Positions 1-7,242 are shown, numbered from the stretch's first letter. The stretch: 7,393 bases of DNA from Flavisolibacter sp. (GCA_025936195.1 JAICTW010000113.1:1-7393); one strand, 5' to 3'. Program-made: numbers and translations. The notes: generated by a model not told the origin, from the sequence alone.

Positions 1-623
1 ATATGATCGCCGATTTCCATTACGCTATTCATGTCATGCGTATTGACAACCGTTGTAATGTTGTATTCAAGAGTGATCTCTTTAATCAATTGATCAATCA
101 ATCCGGAGGTTTGCGGGTCCAATCCCGAGTTGGGCTCATCTACAAACAAATATTTTGGGTTGAGCACGATGGCTCTTGCAATGCCCACCCGTTTCATCAT
201 GCCGCCACTTAGTTCAGCAGGAAATTTTTTATTCGATCCTTTTAAATTCACCCGTTCCAGCACTTCATTCACCCGGTCAATTTTTTTCCTGTATTTCCAA
301 TTGGTAAACATGTCCAATGGAAAAATAATATTCTCTTCAACGGTCATACTGCTGAAGAGCGCAGAGCCCTGGAACAACATGCCAATTTGTTTTCTGATCT
401 CTTTCTTTCCTTCAAGATTCATTTTGGTGAAGTTGTCACCATTGTATAAAATATCACCGCTGTCCGGTTGAAACAATCCAACCAAACATTTCATAAAAAC
501 GGTTTTCCCGCTTCCGCTGGCTCCGATGATCAAACTGCATTGTCCCGGCTGCATTTCTGCACTCACACCATCCAGAACAATTTTGTCGGCAAATCCTTTC
601 TTTATGTTTCTTACTTCAATCAT
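1..623 (-). CDS. mlaF: MlaF-type phospholipid ABC transporter ATPase (3' end cut by window edge)
   Basis: This is the cytoplasmic ATP-binding subunit of an Mla/Ttg2-type transporter, which moves phospholipids between the inner and outer membranes. The start is the ATG at 623-621 (MIEVRNIKKGF); 207 residues are visible before the frame leaves the window. All ABC motifs seen so far are intact: Walker A GASGSGKT (34-41), Q-loop Gln85 in LFQGSALFSSMTV, signature LSGGM (138-142), Walker B LFVDEP (159-164, Glu163 catalytic), D-loop SGLDP and H-loop His196 in VNTHDM. The signature LSGGMMKRVGIARA and the phrase LFQGSALF are typical of MlaF rather than of other ABC ATPases. Family members are about 250-270 residues, so some 45-60 C-terminal residues are missing only because of the window edge. 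The gene lies 91 bases downstream of the cognate permease on the same strand, which supports the assignment. The substrate is inferred from the family. Confidence 0.92.
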   Translation of the reverse strand, partial: MIEVRNIKKGFADKIVLDGVSAEMQPGQCSLIIGASGSGKTVFMKCLVGLFQPDSGDILYNGDNFTKMNLEGKKEIRKQIGMLFQGSALFSSMTVEENIIFPLDMFTNWKYRKKIDRVNEVLERVNLKGSNKKFPAELSGGMMKRVGIARAIVLNPKYLFVDEPNSGLDPQTSGLIDQLIKEITLEYNITTVVNTHDMNSVMEIGDH

Positions 624-626
624 GAA

Positions 627-647
627 TTAAATTTCGTAAGCCTCCAT
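627..647 (-). other. Possible six-codon leader ORF before mlaF
   Basis: An ATG at 647-645 opens a frame encoding MEAYEI and stops at TAA (629-627), three bases before the mlaF ATG. It is in frame with mlaF, so the stop also shows that mlaF cannot start further upstream. A GGAGG string lies inside it. It may be chance; there is no other evidence of translation. Confidence 0.15.
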
Positions 648-714
648 AGAAAATCAAAGTGAAATAGTACGCGAAATGATTGTTGAAAATACCATACCAG
701 TTGAACGAAACAAA

Positions 715-1452
715 TCACAACAGTAAAGCCGAAAGTATATAGTCGGCAAGTAAAACAGTAATGCAGCTTACCACAACCGATCGTGTACTGGCACGGCCAA
801 TTTCCAAAGCGCCGCCTTTTACATTATATCCATAGTAAGAAGGAATGCTTGCAATTAAAAAGGCGAATGCGTACGCTTTAATCAAGGCAAAGAAAGCATT
901 GAAAGGAATGAAGCCGGTGAGCAAACCTTTGTAGTAATCGTTAGGAGAAATAAGATGGGCAGCCGTACCTGCTAATTTCCCACCCCATAATGCCAGCGCA
1001 GTTGCCAACACCACCAGCATAGGAATCACCAGCAAGGCTGCAATGATCTTGGGCAGGATCAAATACGCCTTTGTATTGATGCCCATAATTTCCAAAGCAT
1101 CAATTTGCTCGGACACTCTCATATTGCCTAATTCACCTGCAATTTTACTTCCCACCACACCGGCCAATACAATGCATACAAGCGTGGGAGCAAACTCAAG
1201 GATCACCGTATCTCTTACAATTTCGGCAATGGTGTAACGGGGAATTAAGGGACTGGTTAGCTGATAAGCTGTTTGCACCACAGATACAGCGCCAATAAAA
1301 ATAGAAATGATGGCAACAATGCCCAAAGAACCAATGCCGATCTCGGAACATTGATGCATGAATTCTTTCCAATACATTTTCCAGTTCTCGGGTTTGGAAA
1401 ACATGCCCTTGAGCATCAAAAAATATTTTCCTAACTCACTGAATAAATTCAT
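715..1452 (-). CDS. mlaE: MlaE-type phospholipid ABC transporter permease
   Basis: This is the inner-membrane permease of the Mla/MCE phospholipid transporter and the partner of the MlaF ATPase encoded just downstream. The 245 residues match the usual length (about 245-265). A short amphipathic N-terminus (about 1-35) precedes about five hydrophobic segments, near 43-62, 86-105, 131-157, 183-204 and 224-243. The family hallmark lies at 101-124: GSKIAGELGNMRVSEQIDAL followed by EIMG, the conserved cytoplasmic loop thought to couple to the ATPase. The C-terminal motif GGALEIGRASTRSVV (213-227) matches the MlaE pattern of a glycine-rich stretch followed by VGRA.TRAVV. The start is the ATG at 1452-1450; no in-frame ATG lies close upstream. 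The spacer to maeB is 51 bases with no hairpin terminator, so readthrough from maeB is possible. An MCE-domain protein (MlaD) is expected beyond the left edge. Confidence 0.93.
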   Translation of the reverse strand: MNLFSELGKYFLMLKGMFSKPENWKMYWKEFMHQCSEIGIGSLGIVAIISIFIGAVSVVQTAYQLTSPLIPRYTIAEIVRDTVILEFAPTLVCIVLAGVVGSKIAGELGNMRVSEQIDALEIMGINTKAYLILPKIIAALLVIPMLVVLATALALWGGKLAGTAAHLISPNDYYKGLLTGFIPFNAFFALIKAYAFAFLIASIPSYYGYNVKGGALEIGRASTRSVVVSCITVLLADYILSALLL

Positions 1453-1503
1453 ACATCAATAGTTTTCGTTGGTGCAATCTTACACAAATTAAAGCTTCTG
1501 TTT

Positions 1504-3855
1504 TTATGACTGCATATCCGCTTCTTTTCTTTTTTTGAAACGCTTCCACCAGGGCGAGCGGCTTACTTCTTCTTCGGCCAGTGCTTTGCTTTTCAACTGG
1601 GCATCTACTACGGCAATAATCGCCATGTTCACAATATTCCGGACAGAACTTCCCAACTGTAATACATGCACTGGTTTTTTTAATCCTAATAAGATCGGGC
1701 CAATGGCATCAGACTGGCCTACTTCCTTCAAAAGATTGTAAGCAATGTTGCCAGCGGAAAGATTAGGGAAGATCAGTGTGTTCACGTCTTTATCAACCAA
1801 TTCACTGAAAGGATAATTTTCTTTCAGTATCTCGTGATTAAACGCTACGGCCGCCTGCATTTCGCCATCAACAACTAATGAAGGCATTTTTTCTTTTACC
1901 AGTTTTCTTGCTTCTGCCACCAGTTTTGCTTCGGGTGAATTGCTGCTTCCAAAATTGGAATAGCTCAGCATGGCAATTCTTGGAATGATATTGAAATGAC
2001 GGACTTCTCTTGCAGCCAGCAAAGTGATCTCTGCTAATTCTTCAGCCGTTGGATTGAAGTTGACTGTAGTATCTGCTAAAAATAAAGGACCTCTTTTCGT
2101 CAGCATCAGATACATGCCCGCAATTCTATTCACGCCTTCTTCCAGGCCAATGCAATGTAAGGCAGGACGAATGGTATCCGGATAATTTTTTACAAGGCCG
2201 GAGATCATCGCATCGGCATCACCTGTTTCCACCATCATGCAACCAAAATAGTTGCGGTCCTTCATTACTTTTTTCGATTCATAATAATTGAATCCTTTAC
2301 GCTGACGCTTTTTGAAAAAAAGTTCTCCGTACTCATGTCTTTTCTCTTCCATGGCATCGCTGCGTGGATCGAAAATGGGTAGGCCCTCTATGTCAATTCC
2401 GTTGGCTTGCGCCAGAGAACGTATTTTATTTTCATCGCCTAATAAAATGGGATAACCAATTCCTTCATCAAATACTACCTGCGCCGATTTTAAAATCTTT
2501 ACATTGTCTGCTTCCGCAAAAACAATTCTTCTGGGATCTCTTTTTGCTTTGCTGCCCAATATTCGCATCACCTGGTTATCCAAACCAAGACGTTTGTTCA
2601 AATCGGTGGCATAAGCATCCCAATCAGCAATCGGTTTTTGTGCAACACCGCTTTCAATGGCAGCTTTTGCAACGGCAGGAGCCACAGTGGAAAGCAAACG
2701 CGGATCAAGCGGTTTTGGAATGATATAGTCAGGGCCGAAATTAATATTGTTAGTATTGTAAGCAAGATTAACAATATCAGGAACGGGTGATTGCGCCAAT
2801 TCTGCCAAAGCCTTTACAGCAGCCAGTTTCATGGCTTCATTGATTTGAGTGGCCCGAACGTCCAACGCTCCGCGAAAGATGTAAGGGAAGCCAAGAACAT
2901 TATTTACCTGATTGGGATAATCACTTCTTCCCGTTGCCATGATCAGATCATTGCGCACCGAGCAGGCATCGTTCCATGGAATTTCAGGATCAGGGTTTGC
3001 CATAGCAAAAACGATTGGATTTTTTGCCATACTTTTTACCATATCGGGTGTAACCACGTTGCCAACACTCAGACCGATAAATACATCGGCGCCTTTCATG
3101 GCTTTATCAAGCGTAGTATCTTCTTTGGCATTGGCAAATTTTTGTTTGAATCCTTCAAGGTCAGTTCTTCCTGCATACAAAGAACCTTTGCGATCAAAGA
3201 TGCAGAAGTTCTCAGGCTTTGCTCCTAATGCAACATACAATTGTACGCAAGCCATGGCTGCGGCACCAGCACCATTTACCACAAAACGAACCTTATCAAT
3301 TTTCTTTTTTTGTACCTGCAAGGCATTCAGCAAAGCGGCTGCACTGATGATAGCAGTGCCATGCTGGTCATCGTGCATTACAGGAATGGTGAGTTGCTCA
3401 CGCAATTCCTTTTCGATGTAAAAACATTCGGGAGCTTTGATGTCTTCGAGATTAATGCCACCGAATGTTGGCTCCAATGCTTTTACGATCTCCACAAATT
3501 TTTGAGGATCTTTTTCGTTGATCTCAATATCGAAAACATCAATGTCTGCAAAAATTTTGAACAATACACCTTTCCCTTCCATCACCGGTTTGCCGGCTTC
3601 GGGACCAATATCGCCTAAACCTAAAACGGCAGTTCCGTTACTGATCACTGCCACCAGATTTCCTTTGGCTGTGTATTTATAAACATTCTCTTTATTAGCC
3701 GCGATTTCTTTACAAGGTTCAGCCACACCGGGAGAATAAGCAAGCGACAGATCGCGTTGTGTTTTGGTAGCTTTCGTTGGGATTACTTCAATTTTTCCGG
3801 GACGGCCTTTTTCATGATATTCAAGCGCATCTTTTTTCCGAAGTTCTTTTGCCAT
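1504..3855 (-). CDS. maeB: NADP-dependent malic enzyme with C-terminal phosphotransacetylase-like domain (MaeB type)
   Basis: This cytosolic enzyme oxidatively decarboxylates malate to pyruvate, normally with NADP+, and supplies NADPH and pyruvate. Numbering from the ATG at 3855 gives 783 residues, close to the ~760 of MaeB. The frame stays open 10 more codons to an ATG at 3885, but the extension (MCCCIIKIKS) looks non-homologous, and [20 protein letters not shown] is the usual family start. The malic domain (about 15-150) carries [10 protein letters not shown] with the catalytic Tyr40, [16 protein letters not shown] with the Lys region near 100, and [12 protein letters not shown] with metal ligands Glu137 and Asp138; HDDQHGT follows at 161-167. 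The Rossmann part (about 155-390) has GAGAAA (195-200) and ANPDPEI (286-292). The PTA/PTB-like domain (about 425-755) has [13 protein letters not shown] and SYSNFGSS (631-638). In studied MaeB proteins this domain is a regulatory acetyl-CoA sensor without transacetylase activity; that is assumed here. NADP preference is inferred from the architecture. Confidence 0.96.
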   Translation of the reverse strand: MAKELRKKDALEYHEKGRPGKIEVIPTKATKTQRDLSLAYSPGVAEPCKEIAANKENVYKYTAKGNLVAVISNGTAVLGLGDIGPEAGKPVMEGKGVLFKIFADIDVFDIEINEKDPQKFVEIVKALEPTFGGINLEDIKAPECFYIEKELREQLTIPVMHDDQHGTAIISAAALLNALQVQKKKIDKVRFVVNGAGAAAMACVQLYVALGAKPENFCIFDRKGSLYAGRTDLEGFKQKFANAKEDTTLDKAMKGADVFIGLSVGNVVTPDMVKSMAKNPIVFAMANPDPEIPWNDACSVRNDLIMATGRSDYPNQVNNVLGFPYIFRGALDVRATQINEAMKLAAVKALAELAQSPVPDIVNLAYNTNNINFGPDYIIPKPLDPRLLSTVAPAVAKAAIESGVAQKPIADWDAYATDLNKRLGLDNQVMRILGSKAKRDPRRIVFAEADNVKILKSAQVVFDEGIGYPILLGDENKIRSLAQANGIDIEGLPIFDPRSDAMEEKRHEYGELFFKKRQRKGFNYYESKKVMKDRNYFGCMMVETGDADAMISGLVKNYPDTIRPALHCIGLEEGVNRIAGMYLMLTKRGPLFLADTTVNFNPTAEELAEITLLAAREVRHFNIIPRIAMLSYSNFGSSNSPEAKLVAEARKLVKEKMPSLVVDGEMQAAVAFNHEILKENYPFSELVDKDVNTLIFPNLSAGNIAYNLLKEVGQSDAIGPILLGLKKPVHVLQLGSSVRNIVNMAIIAVVDAQLKSKALAEEEVSRSPWWKRFKKRKEADMQS

Positions 3856-3940
3856 GGATTTTATTTTAATGATACAGCAACACAATCATGTCGATAATTA
3901 CCGGCATAATTGTTCGCTGGTTCTCTATTCAAAGCAGGTG

Positions 3941-3948
3941 CAAAAATA
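3941..3948 (-). promoter_or_regulatory. Candidate Bacteroidota -7 promoter element for maeB
   Basis: Read on the minus strand, these bases are TATTTTTG, a perfect match to the Bacteroidota primary sigma consensus TAnnTTTG. A TTG lies about 25 bases upstream (within TTATTATTGTTATAAC), a little further than the usual spacing to the -33 element, so that half is weak. Transcription would begin near 3934 and give a leader of about 80 bases before the maeB ATG at 3855. An AATTA/TAATT inverted repeat with a 6-base loop (3896-3911) lies in this leader; its role is unknown. No terminator was seen between the lipoprotein gene stop and this element. Confidence 0.4.
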
Positions 3949-4004
3949 AGCACTATCGGCCGAGTCGTTATAACAATAATAATGGCAAAGGAATACGTTG
4001 AATT

Positions 4005-4403
4005 TTACCTGCTAACAGATAATTCAACTCTGTATGGAGAAGAATTGTCCCCGTGAAAAGGCAGAAGAGAAAGAAGTTTTATTCGATATCCCATTACAGT
4101 CGTATCGTTCTTAAAAGGAGGAACTGCATTTAGGGTAGCCATTTTGAAAGTCTGATTTTGTCCGTCGGCTTTTATGGAAAGATTTACAATTGCTTCACCT
4201 GCCCATATACACTCGGCGTTTATCGGGCATCGGCTATCAAGAACAGAGTCAAAACAAATTTCAACAATGTGTCCATTAACAATTGTATCACCACAGTGAT
4301 TGAGTTCGATGAAAGGAAATTGATATTGTTTCTGTTCAACAGTTTTATAACAGGAAAGTGCAAGAAACATCAAAATCAACCCACCGAAAAAAATCGCTCT
4401 CAT
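4005..4403 (-). CDS. Small secreted lipoprotein with DSRCP...C.WAG motif, function unknown
   Basis: I recognise no characterised function. The 132-residue product begins with a lipoprotein signal sequence: MRAIFFGGLILMFLALSC, with hydrophobic residues 4-16 and the lipidated Cys at 18, so it should be anchored to the inner or outer membrane. The mature part has four more cysteines (37, 50, 59, 65), enough for two disulfides in the periplasm or outside the cell. The core is DSRCPINAECIWAGEAIVNL (56-75). To my knowledge similar DSRCP....C.WAG.A.V strings recur in small uncharacterised Bacteroidota lipoproteins; this is recall, not a search result. The remainder alternates polar and hydrophobic residues, as in a small beta-sandwich (YRIKLLSLLPF near 106-116, YRVELSV near the end). 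The gene starts 45 bases after the M20 peptidase stop and probably shares its transcript, although a weak -7-like TATATTTC lies at 4433-4426. Confidence 0.75.
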   Translation of the reverse strand: MRAIFFGGLILMFLALSCYKTVEQKQYQFPFIELNHCGDTIVNGHIVEICFDSVLDSRCPINAECIWAGEAIVNLSIKADGQNQTFKMATLNAVPPFKNDTTVMGYRIKLLSLLPFHGDNSSPYRVELSVSR

Positions 4404-4448
4404 GAGTTTTTTAGTGTTGACAAGTGAAATATAGAAAGCGTTGCACAG

Positions 4449-5636
4449 CTAAATAATTGGTTTGGCTGAAGCACCCAGTAAGGCCATCATGCCAATTCCA
4501 ATCTCAATGGCATTTTCGTCAATATTGAAAAGAGGAGTATGTACGCCGGATGTAATTCCTTTTGTTTTATTACCGGTTCCCAATCTGAAAAAGCAACCAG
4601 GAATTTTTTGCGAGTAGTAGCCAAAATCTTCAGCACCCATTCTGATCTCTGTTTCTTCTACGTTGCCTGTACTCATAAATTGTTCCGCTAGTTGTTTGGC
4701 AACGTTATTCAGTTGTTCGTTGTTATAAACGGTTGGGTAGCCAACATCAATGTGCAGGTCAATTTCAGCTCCCATAGAATGAACCAATTCTGTTGATAAT
4801 TTTCGAATGATGCTGTGTGCTTTAAACCGCCAATCTTCATCCATGGCACGGAATGTTCCCATCAGTTTTACTTCGGAAGGGATCACGTTTGTTGTAAATC
4901 CACCCTGAAAAGAAGTGATCGAGAGAACAGAAGGAAGTAAAGGATTATTGTTACGGCTAATCACTTGCTGTAAGGCCACTACCAAATGTGAAGCAATCAA
5001 AATAGTGTCGGCAGTTAATTGAGGAGCGGCTGCATGTCCGCCTTTGCTTTTAATGGTAATGTAAATTTCATCGGCACTCGCCATTACTTTTCCCGAACGG
5101 AAACTTAATTTACCAACTTCCAATTGTGGATTTACATGCAATGCAAAAATGGTTTCTGGCTTTGGATTTTCCAACACACCTTCCTTGATCAATAAACTGG
5201 CGCCACCCGGATTTTTTTCTTCGCCGGGTTGAAAGATCAGCTTCACGGTTCCTTCCCAATTATTTTTTGTTTCATTCAAAATTTTGGCGGCACCTAGCAG
5301 GCAGGTGGTATGCACATCATGTCCGCAGGCGTGCATTATGTTTTCTTTTGTTGATCTGTAAGGAACATCGTTTTGCTCATTGATAGGCAGGGCATCCATA
5401 TCGGCACGCAACGCAATAATTCTCGAATCAGGATTTTTTGCTTTGATCAAACCAATTACGCCTGTCGTTGCCTTTACTTCAAAAGGAATCTTGTATTCAG
5501 ATAATTTTTTCTGAACGAATTTGGATGTTTCAAACTCCTGGTAGCTCAGCTCAGGATGCGCATGCAAATAGCGGCGTACTTCTATGAACTCAGTGGCATA
5601 TTGTTTTGCTAACTCTTTAATTTTTTGTTGGAGCAT
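4449..5636 (-). CDS. M20 family metallo-amidohydrolase (N-acyl-amino-acid / aminoacylase type)
   Basis: This is a zinc- or manganese-dependent amidohydrolase of peptidase subfamily M20D, related to HipO/AmaA and plant IAA-amino acid hydrolases. Such enzymes cleave N-acyl amino acids or similar amides, usually in the cytoplasm. The 395 residues match the family length and there is no signal peptide. Motifs in order are RRYLHAHPELSYQEFET (21-37), ALRADMDALPINE (75-87), HACGHDVHT (102-110), FQPGEE (135-140), ALHVNP (165-170), GGHAAAP (199-205), GAEDFGYY (334-341) and GVHTPLF (364-370). The metal set Cys104, His106, Glu140, His167 and His366 and the catalytic Glu139 are all present, so it should be active. 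The lid/dimerisation domain spans about 185-295, with His201 in the usual substrate-contacting position. The gene follows the SPOR-gene terminator by about 70 bases and so likely has its own promoter. The true substrate cannot be read from the sequence. Confidence 0.92.
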   Translation of the reverse strand: MLQQKIKELAKQYATEFIEVRRYLHAHPELSYQEFETSKFVQKKLSEYKIPFEVKATTGVIGLIKAKNPDSRIIALRADMDALPINEQNDVPYRSTKENIMHACGHDVHTTCLLGAAKILNETKNNWEGTVKLIFQPGEEKNPGGASLLIKEGVLENPKPETIFALHVNPQLEVGKLSFRSGKVMASADEIYITIKSKGGHAAAPQLTADTILIASHLVVALQQVISRNNNPLLPSVLSITSFQGGFTTNVIPSEVKLMGTFRAMDEDWRFKAHSIIRKLSTELVHSMGAEIDLHIDVGYPTVYNNEQLNNVAKQLAEQFMSTGNVEETEIRMGAEDFGYYSQKIPGCFFRLGTGNKTKGITSGVHTPLFNIDENAIEIGIGMMALLGASAKPII

Positions 5637-5657
5637 AGAATATCAGTCTTAATTAAA

Positions 5658-5697
5658 AAATCCGTGAAATCTAAATCAAATCCGTACAATCCTGATC
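5658..5697. repeat. Two-copy 20-bp tandem repeat between the SPOR and M20 genes
   Basis: Two adjacent 20-base units (5658-5677 and 5678-5697) both begin AAATCCGT, then keep AATC in the middle and ATC at the end; 15 of 20 positions are identical. The array lies between the SPOR-gene terminator and the M20 start, where the M20 promoter should be. The phrase AATCCGTGAAAT resembles AATCCGTG-rich strings that I recall from Bacteroidota intergenic regions, but no search supports this here. Confidence 0.5.
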
Positions 5698-5700
5698 CAA

Positions 5701-5734
5701 AAATAAAAAACCATCCGCCAAAAGGGGATGGTTT
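5701..5734 (-). terminator. Rho-independent terminator after the SPOR gene
   Basis: The arms AAACCATCC (5708-5716) and GGATGGTTT (5726-5734) are perfectly complementary over 9 bp. Past a bulged G, two more C-G pairs close an AAAA loop. On the minus strand the stem is followed at once by a T-rich run (TTTTTTATTT, 5710-5701), as expected for intrinsic termination. It starts about 20 bases after the SPOR stop codon. On the plus strand no T run follows, so it acts in one direction. Confidence 0.9.
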
Positions 5735-5753
5735 CATCAATTAGTTTCAACCG

Positions 5754-6179
5754 TTATTCATTTTCCGAATCTTTTTCCGGCGTGATCTCTATGGTATCAC
5801 CAATAATAAAAACACCTTTTGGGAAAAAGCGGCCGAGGCTTTTTTGATATTGCTGTGCCTCTTCTTTTGTTCTGAAGTTTCCAACTTTTAATCTGAAATA
5901 CGGTGATTGGTAAACGAGGTAAGCTTTCAGCTCCGGAAAGTTGGTATATACTTTTGTTTTTGCTGCAATAGCTTCATCTCGTTTATTGGTGTTGACGACC
6001 AAAAGACGATAGCCTTTTGCTGTTCTTGCATTGGCTTTTCTGATTGCGGCGTTTACTTCACCTTGTTGTTTCATTAACAGATCTACACGAGGATCTTTGT
6101 GAACAATGAGAGCAGAGGTATCCTGTGCCCATGCACCGGCTACCATCAAAATAAAAGCAAAAAGAAAAAAATATTTCAT
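5754..6179 (-). CDS. Secreted SPOR-domain protein
   Basis: This small exported protein contains a SPOR domain, a fold that in studied cases binds peptidoglycan glycan strands stripped of stem peptides, so a role at the cell wall is likely. I chose the ATG at 6179, giving 141 residues, because it places a clean signal peptide at the N-terminus: MKYFFLFAFILMVAGAWA cleaved before Gln19 (signal peptidase I site AWA). The frame is open to an ATG at 6209, but that adds ten polar residues ahead of the signal. After a short charged linker (VHKDPRVDLLMKQQGEV, about 26-42) the SPOR domain covers about 57-126: GYRLLVVNTNKRDEAIAAK is the first strand and helix, and YFRLKVGNFRTKEEAQQY (94-111) is the conserved second half with the typical R.KVG.F pattern. 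The end is acidic. A strong terminator follows. Short SPOR proteins with a VHKDPR...LL segment are common in Bacteroidota; the partner and exact role are unknown. Confidence 0.87.
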   Translation of the reverse strand: MKYFFLFAFILMVAGAWAQDTSALIVHKDPRVDLLMKQQGEVNAAIRKANARTAKGYRLLVVNTNKRDEAIAAKTKVYTNFPELKAYLVYQSPYFRLKVGNFRTKEEAQQYQKSLGRFFPKGVFIIGDTIEITPEKDSENE

Positions 6180-6230
6180 AAGCGAACTGTTCTTCAAAAA
6201 TCTGTCCAAAAAAGTTTAAGAGGATTAATG

Positions 6231-6285
6231 GTTTAAAAGTTTAAAGTTTTGTTTGCAACATCATAACACCATTAAACTTTTAAAC
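6231..6285. repeat. 14-bp perfect inverted repeat with 27-base spacer, between ALDH-like and SPOR genes
   Basis: GTTTAAAAGTTTAA (6231-6244) is the exact reverse complement of TTAAACTTTTAAAC (6272-6285). A second, overlapping pairing is possible: TTAATGG (6225-6231) with CCATTAA (6269-6275). The right arm begins three bases after the ALDH-like stop codon, so on the minus strand a hairpin would form at once in the 3' untranslated RNA. The stem is almost entirely A-T and no T run follows directly; a T6 run comes about 20 bases further on. It could be a weak terminator or RNA-stabilising hairpin, a protein-binding site, or a dispersed palindromic repeat. The sequence alone does not decide. Confidence 0.7.
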
Positions 6286-6288
6286 GAC

Positions 6289-7242
6289 TCAATATCCACC
6301 ACCACCACCGCCAATATTTTCAATCGGATGCCAGGTGGTTTTAATTTCTTCTGTGTCTAAAATAAAATAAGGCGATTGTCCCTGCTCACTCAACCAATTG
6401 ATATTCTTATGGACGATGATTCGTTTTACATTGGTTGCACCTTTTTGTTGTAACTCTTTTTGAATGGTAACGTCATTACCGCAATACACCACTCCGTTTA
6501 CATCCATGTGAGAAGCAAATTGAGGAGCTAATTCAGAAACTTTCCCAGTGAGAATATTGACAACGCCGCCGGGAACATCGGATGAATTAATGACCTCAGC
6601 AAATGTTATTGAGCAAAGTGGTTTTGTTTCAGAAGCCAGAGCAATGCAAGAATTTCCACCTGCAATAACAGGAGCAATTACAGAAACCAATCCAAGTAAG
6701 GAAGTATCCTGTGACGCAATGGCAGCAACAACTCCTGTTGGTTCCGGAACGGAAAAATTAAAATGAGAAGAAGCAACGGGATTCACAGTTCCAAAAATTT
6801 GCTGGTATTTATCGCACCACCCTGCATACCATATCAAACGATCAATGGATGTGAGCACTTCTTTCTGCGCCTGCGCTTTGCTTACATCCTGTTTTATTAA
6901 TTCTTCAACGAATTGTGCTTTTCTTCCTTCCAGCATTTCGGCAATGCGATAGAGAATTTGTCCGCGGTTAAAAGCTGCTCTTTTGCTCCAGCCTTTGAAA
7001 GCGCTTCTAGCCGCAACCACTGCGTCGCGAAAATCTTTTCTGGAGCTTAGACAAACGTTTGCTAATTGTTCACCTTTGCTGTTGGTTGCAACATAATAGC
7101 GGCCACTTTCTGTCCTTGGAAATTGTCCGCCAATATAAATTTTATAGGTCTTTAAAACTTCAATACGCTTATTGGAAATGGATTGCTCCATTCCGTTTTC
7201 ACTTATGGTGATGCTTGATTTTTTTTCAACTGCTTTGCTCAT
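6289..7242 (-). CDS. Short aldehyde-dehydrogenase-like protein lacking the catalytic domain (probable pseudoenzyme)
   Basis: The 317-residue product aligns by eye with the N-terminal, NAD-binding part of the ALDH superfamily: YIGGQFPRTESGR (36-48), AVVAARSAFKGWSKRAAFNR (74-93), VPEPTGVVAAI (165-175), PVIAGGN (191-197) and VPGGVVNILTG (223-233). Canonical ALDHs have about 480 residues. Here the region carrying the catalytic Cys is absent, and the protein ends with TTWHPIENI and a GGGGGGY tail. Other key positions are also changed: PWNFPL, which holds the oxyanion Asn, reads SQDTSL (177-182); the Lys of K.SE in the cofactor site appears replaced by Leu202 in ALASET; and the LELGGK segment with the general-base Glu is not recognisable (VKRIIVHKN). 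Dehydrogenase activity is therefore unlikely. No frameshift or internal stop is visible, so it looks maintained rather than decayed. ALDH-like genes paired with a full ALDH and deoC are known to me from other bacteria, and a full partner may lie beyond the right edge; this is inference. Confidence 0.8.
   Translation of the reverse strand: MSKAVEKKSSITISENGMEQSISNKRIEVLKTYKIYIGGQFPRTESGRYYVATNSKGEQLANVCLSSRKDFRDAVVAARSAFKGWSKRAAFNRGQILYRIAEMLEGRKAQFVEELIKQDVSKAQAQKEVLTSIDRLIWYAGWCDKYQQIFGTVNPVASSHFNFSVPEPTGVVAAIASQDTSLLGLVSVIAPVIAGGNSCIALASETKPLCSITFAEVINSSDVPGGVVNILTGKVSELAPQFASHMDVNGVVYCGNDVTIQKELQQKGATNVKRIIVHKNINWLSEQGQSPYFILDTEEIKTTWHPIENIGGGGGGY

Noticed and set aside
130..662. Plus-strand open frames opposite mlaF
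   Set aside because: The minus strand carries every ABC ATPase motif in order, and the plus-strand products have low-complexity composition with no recognisable domain.
2791..3421. Long plus-strand open frames (145 and 160 codons) inside the malic enzyme gene
   Set aside because: They lie wholly antisense to a clearly conserved coding sequence, show no domain or signal sequence, and are typical mirror frames of a long gene.
3856..3885. Upstream ATG giving MaeB ten extra residues (MCCCIIKIKS)
   Set aside because: The extension is cysteine-rich and unlike MaeB N-termini. The ATG at 3855 starts the usual [14 protein letters not shown] sequence and is preceded by an A-rich leader.
6180..6209. 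Upstream ATG for the SPOR protein
   Set aside because: It would put ten polar residues ahead of a standard signal peptide; the ATG at 6179 gives a signal sequence of normal form.
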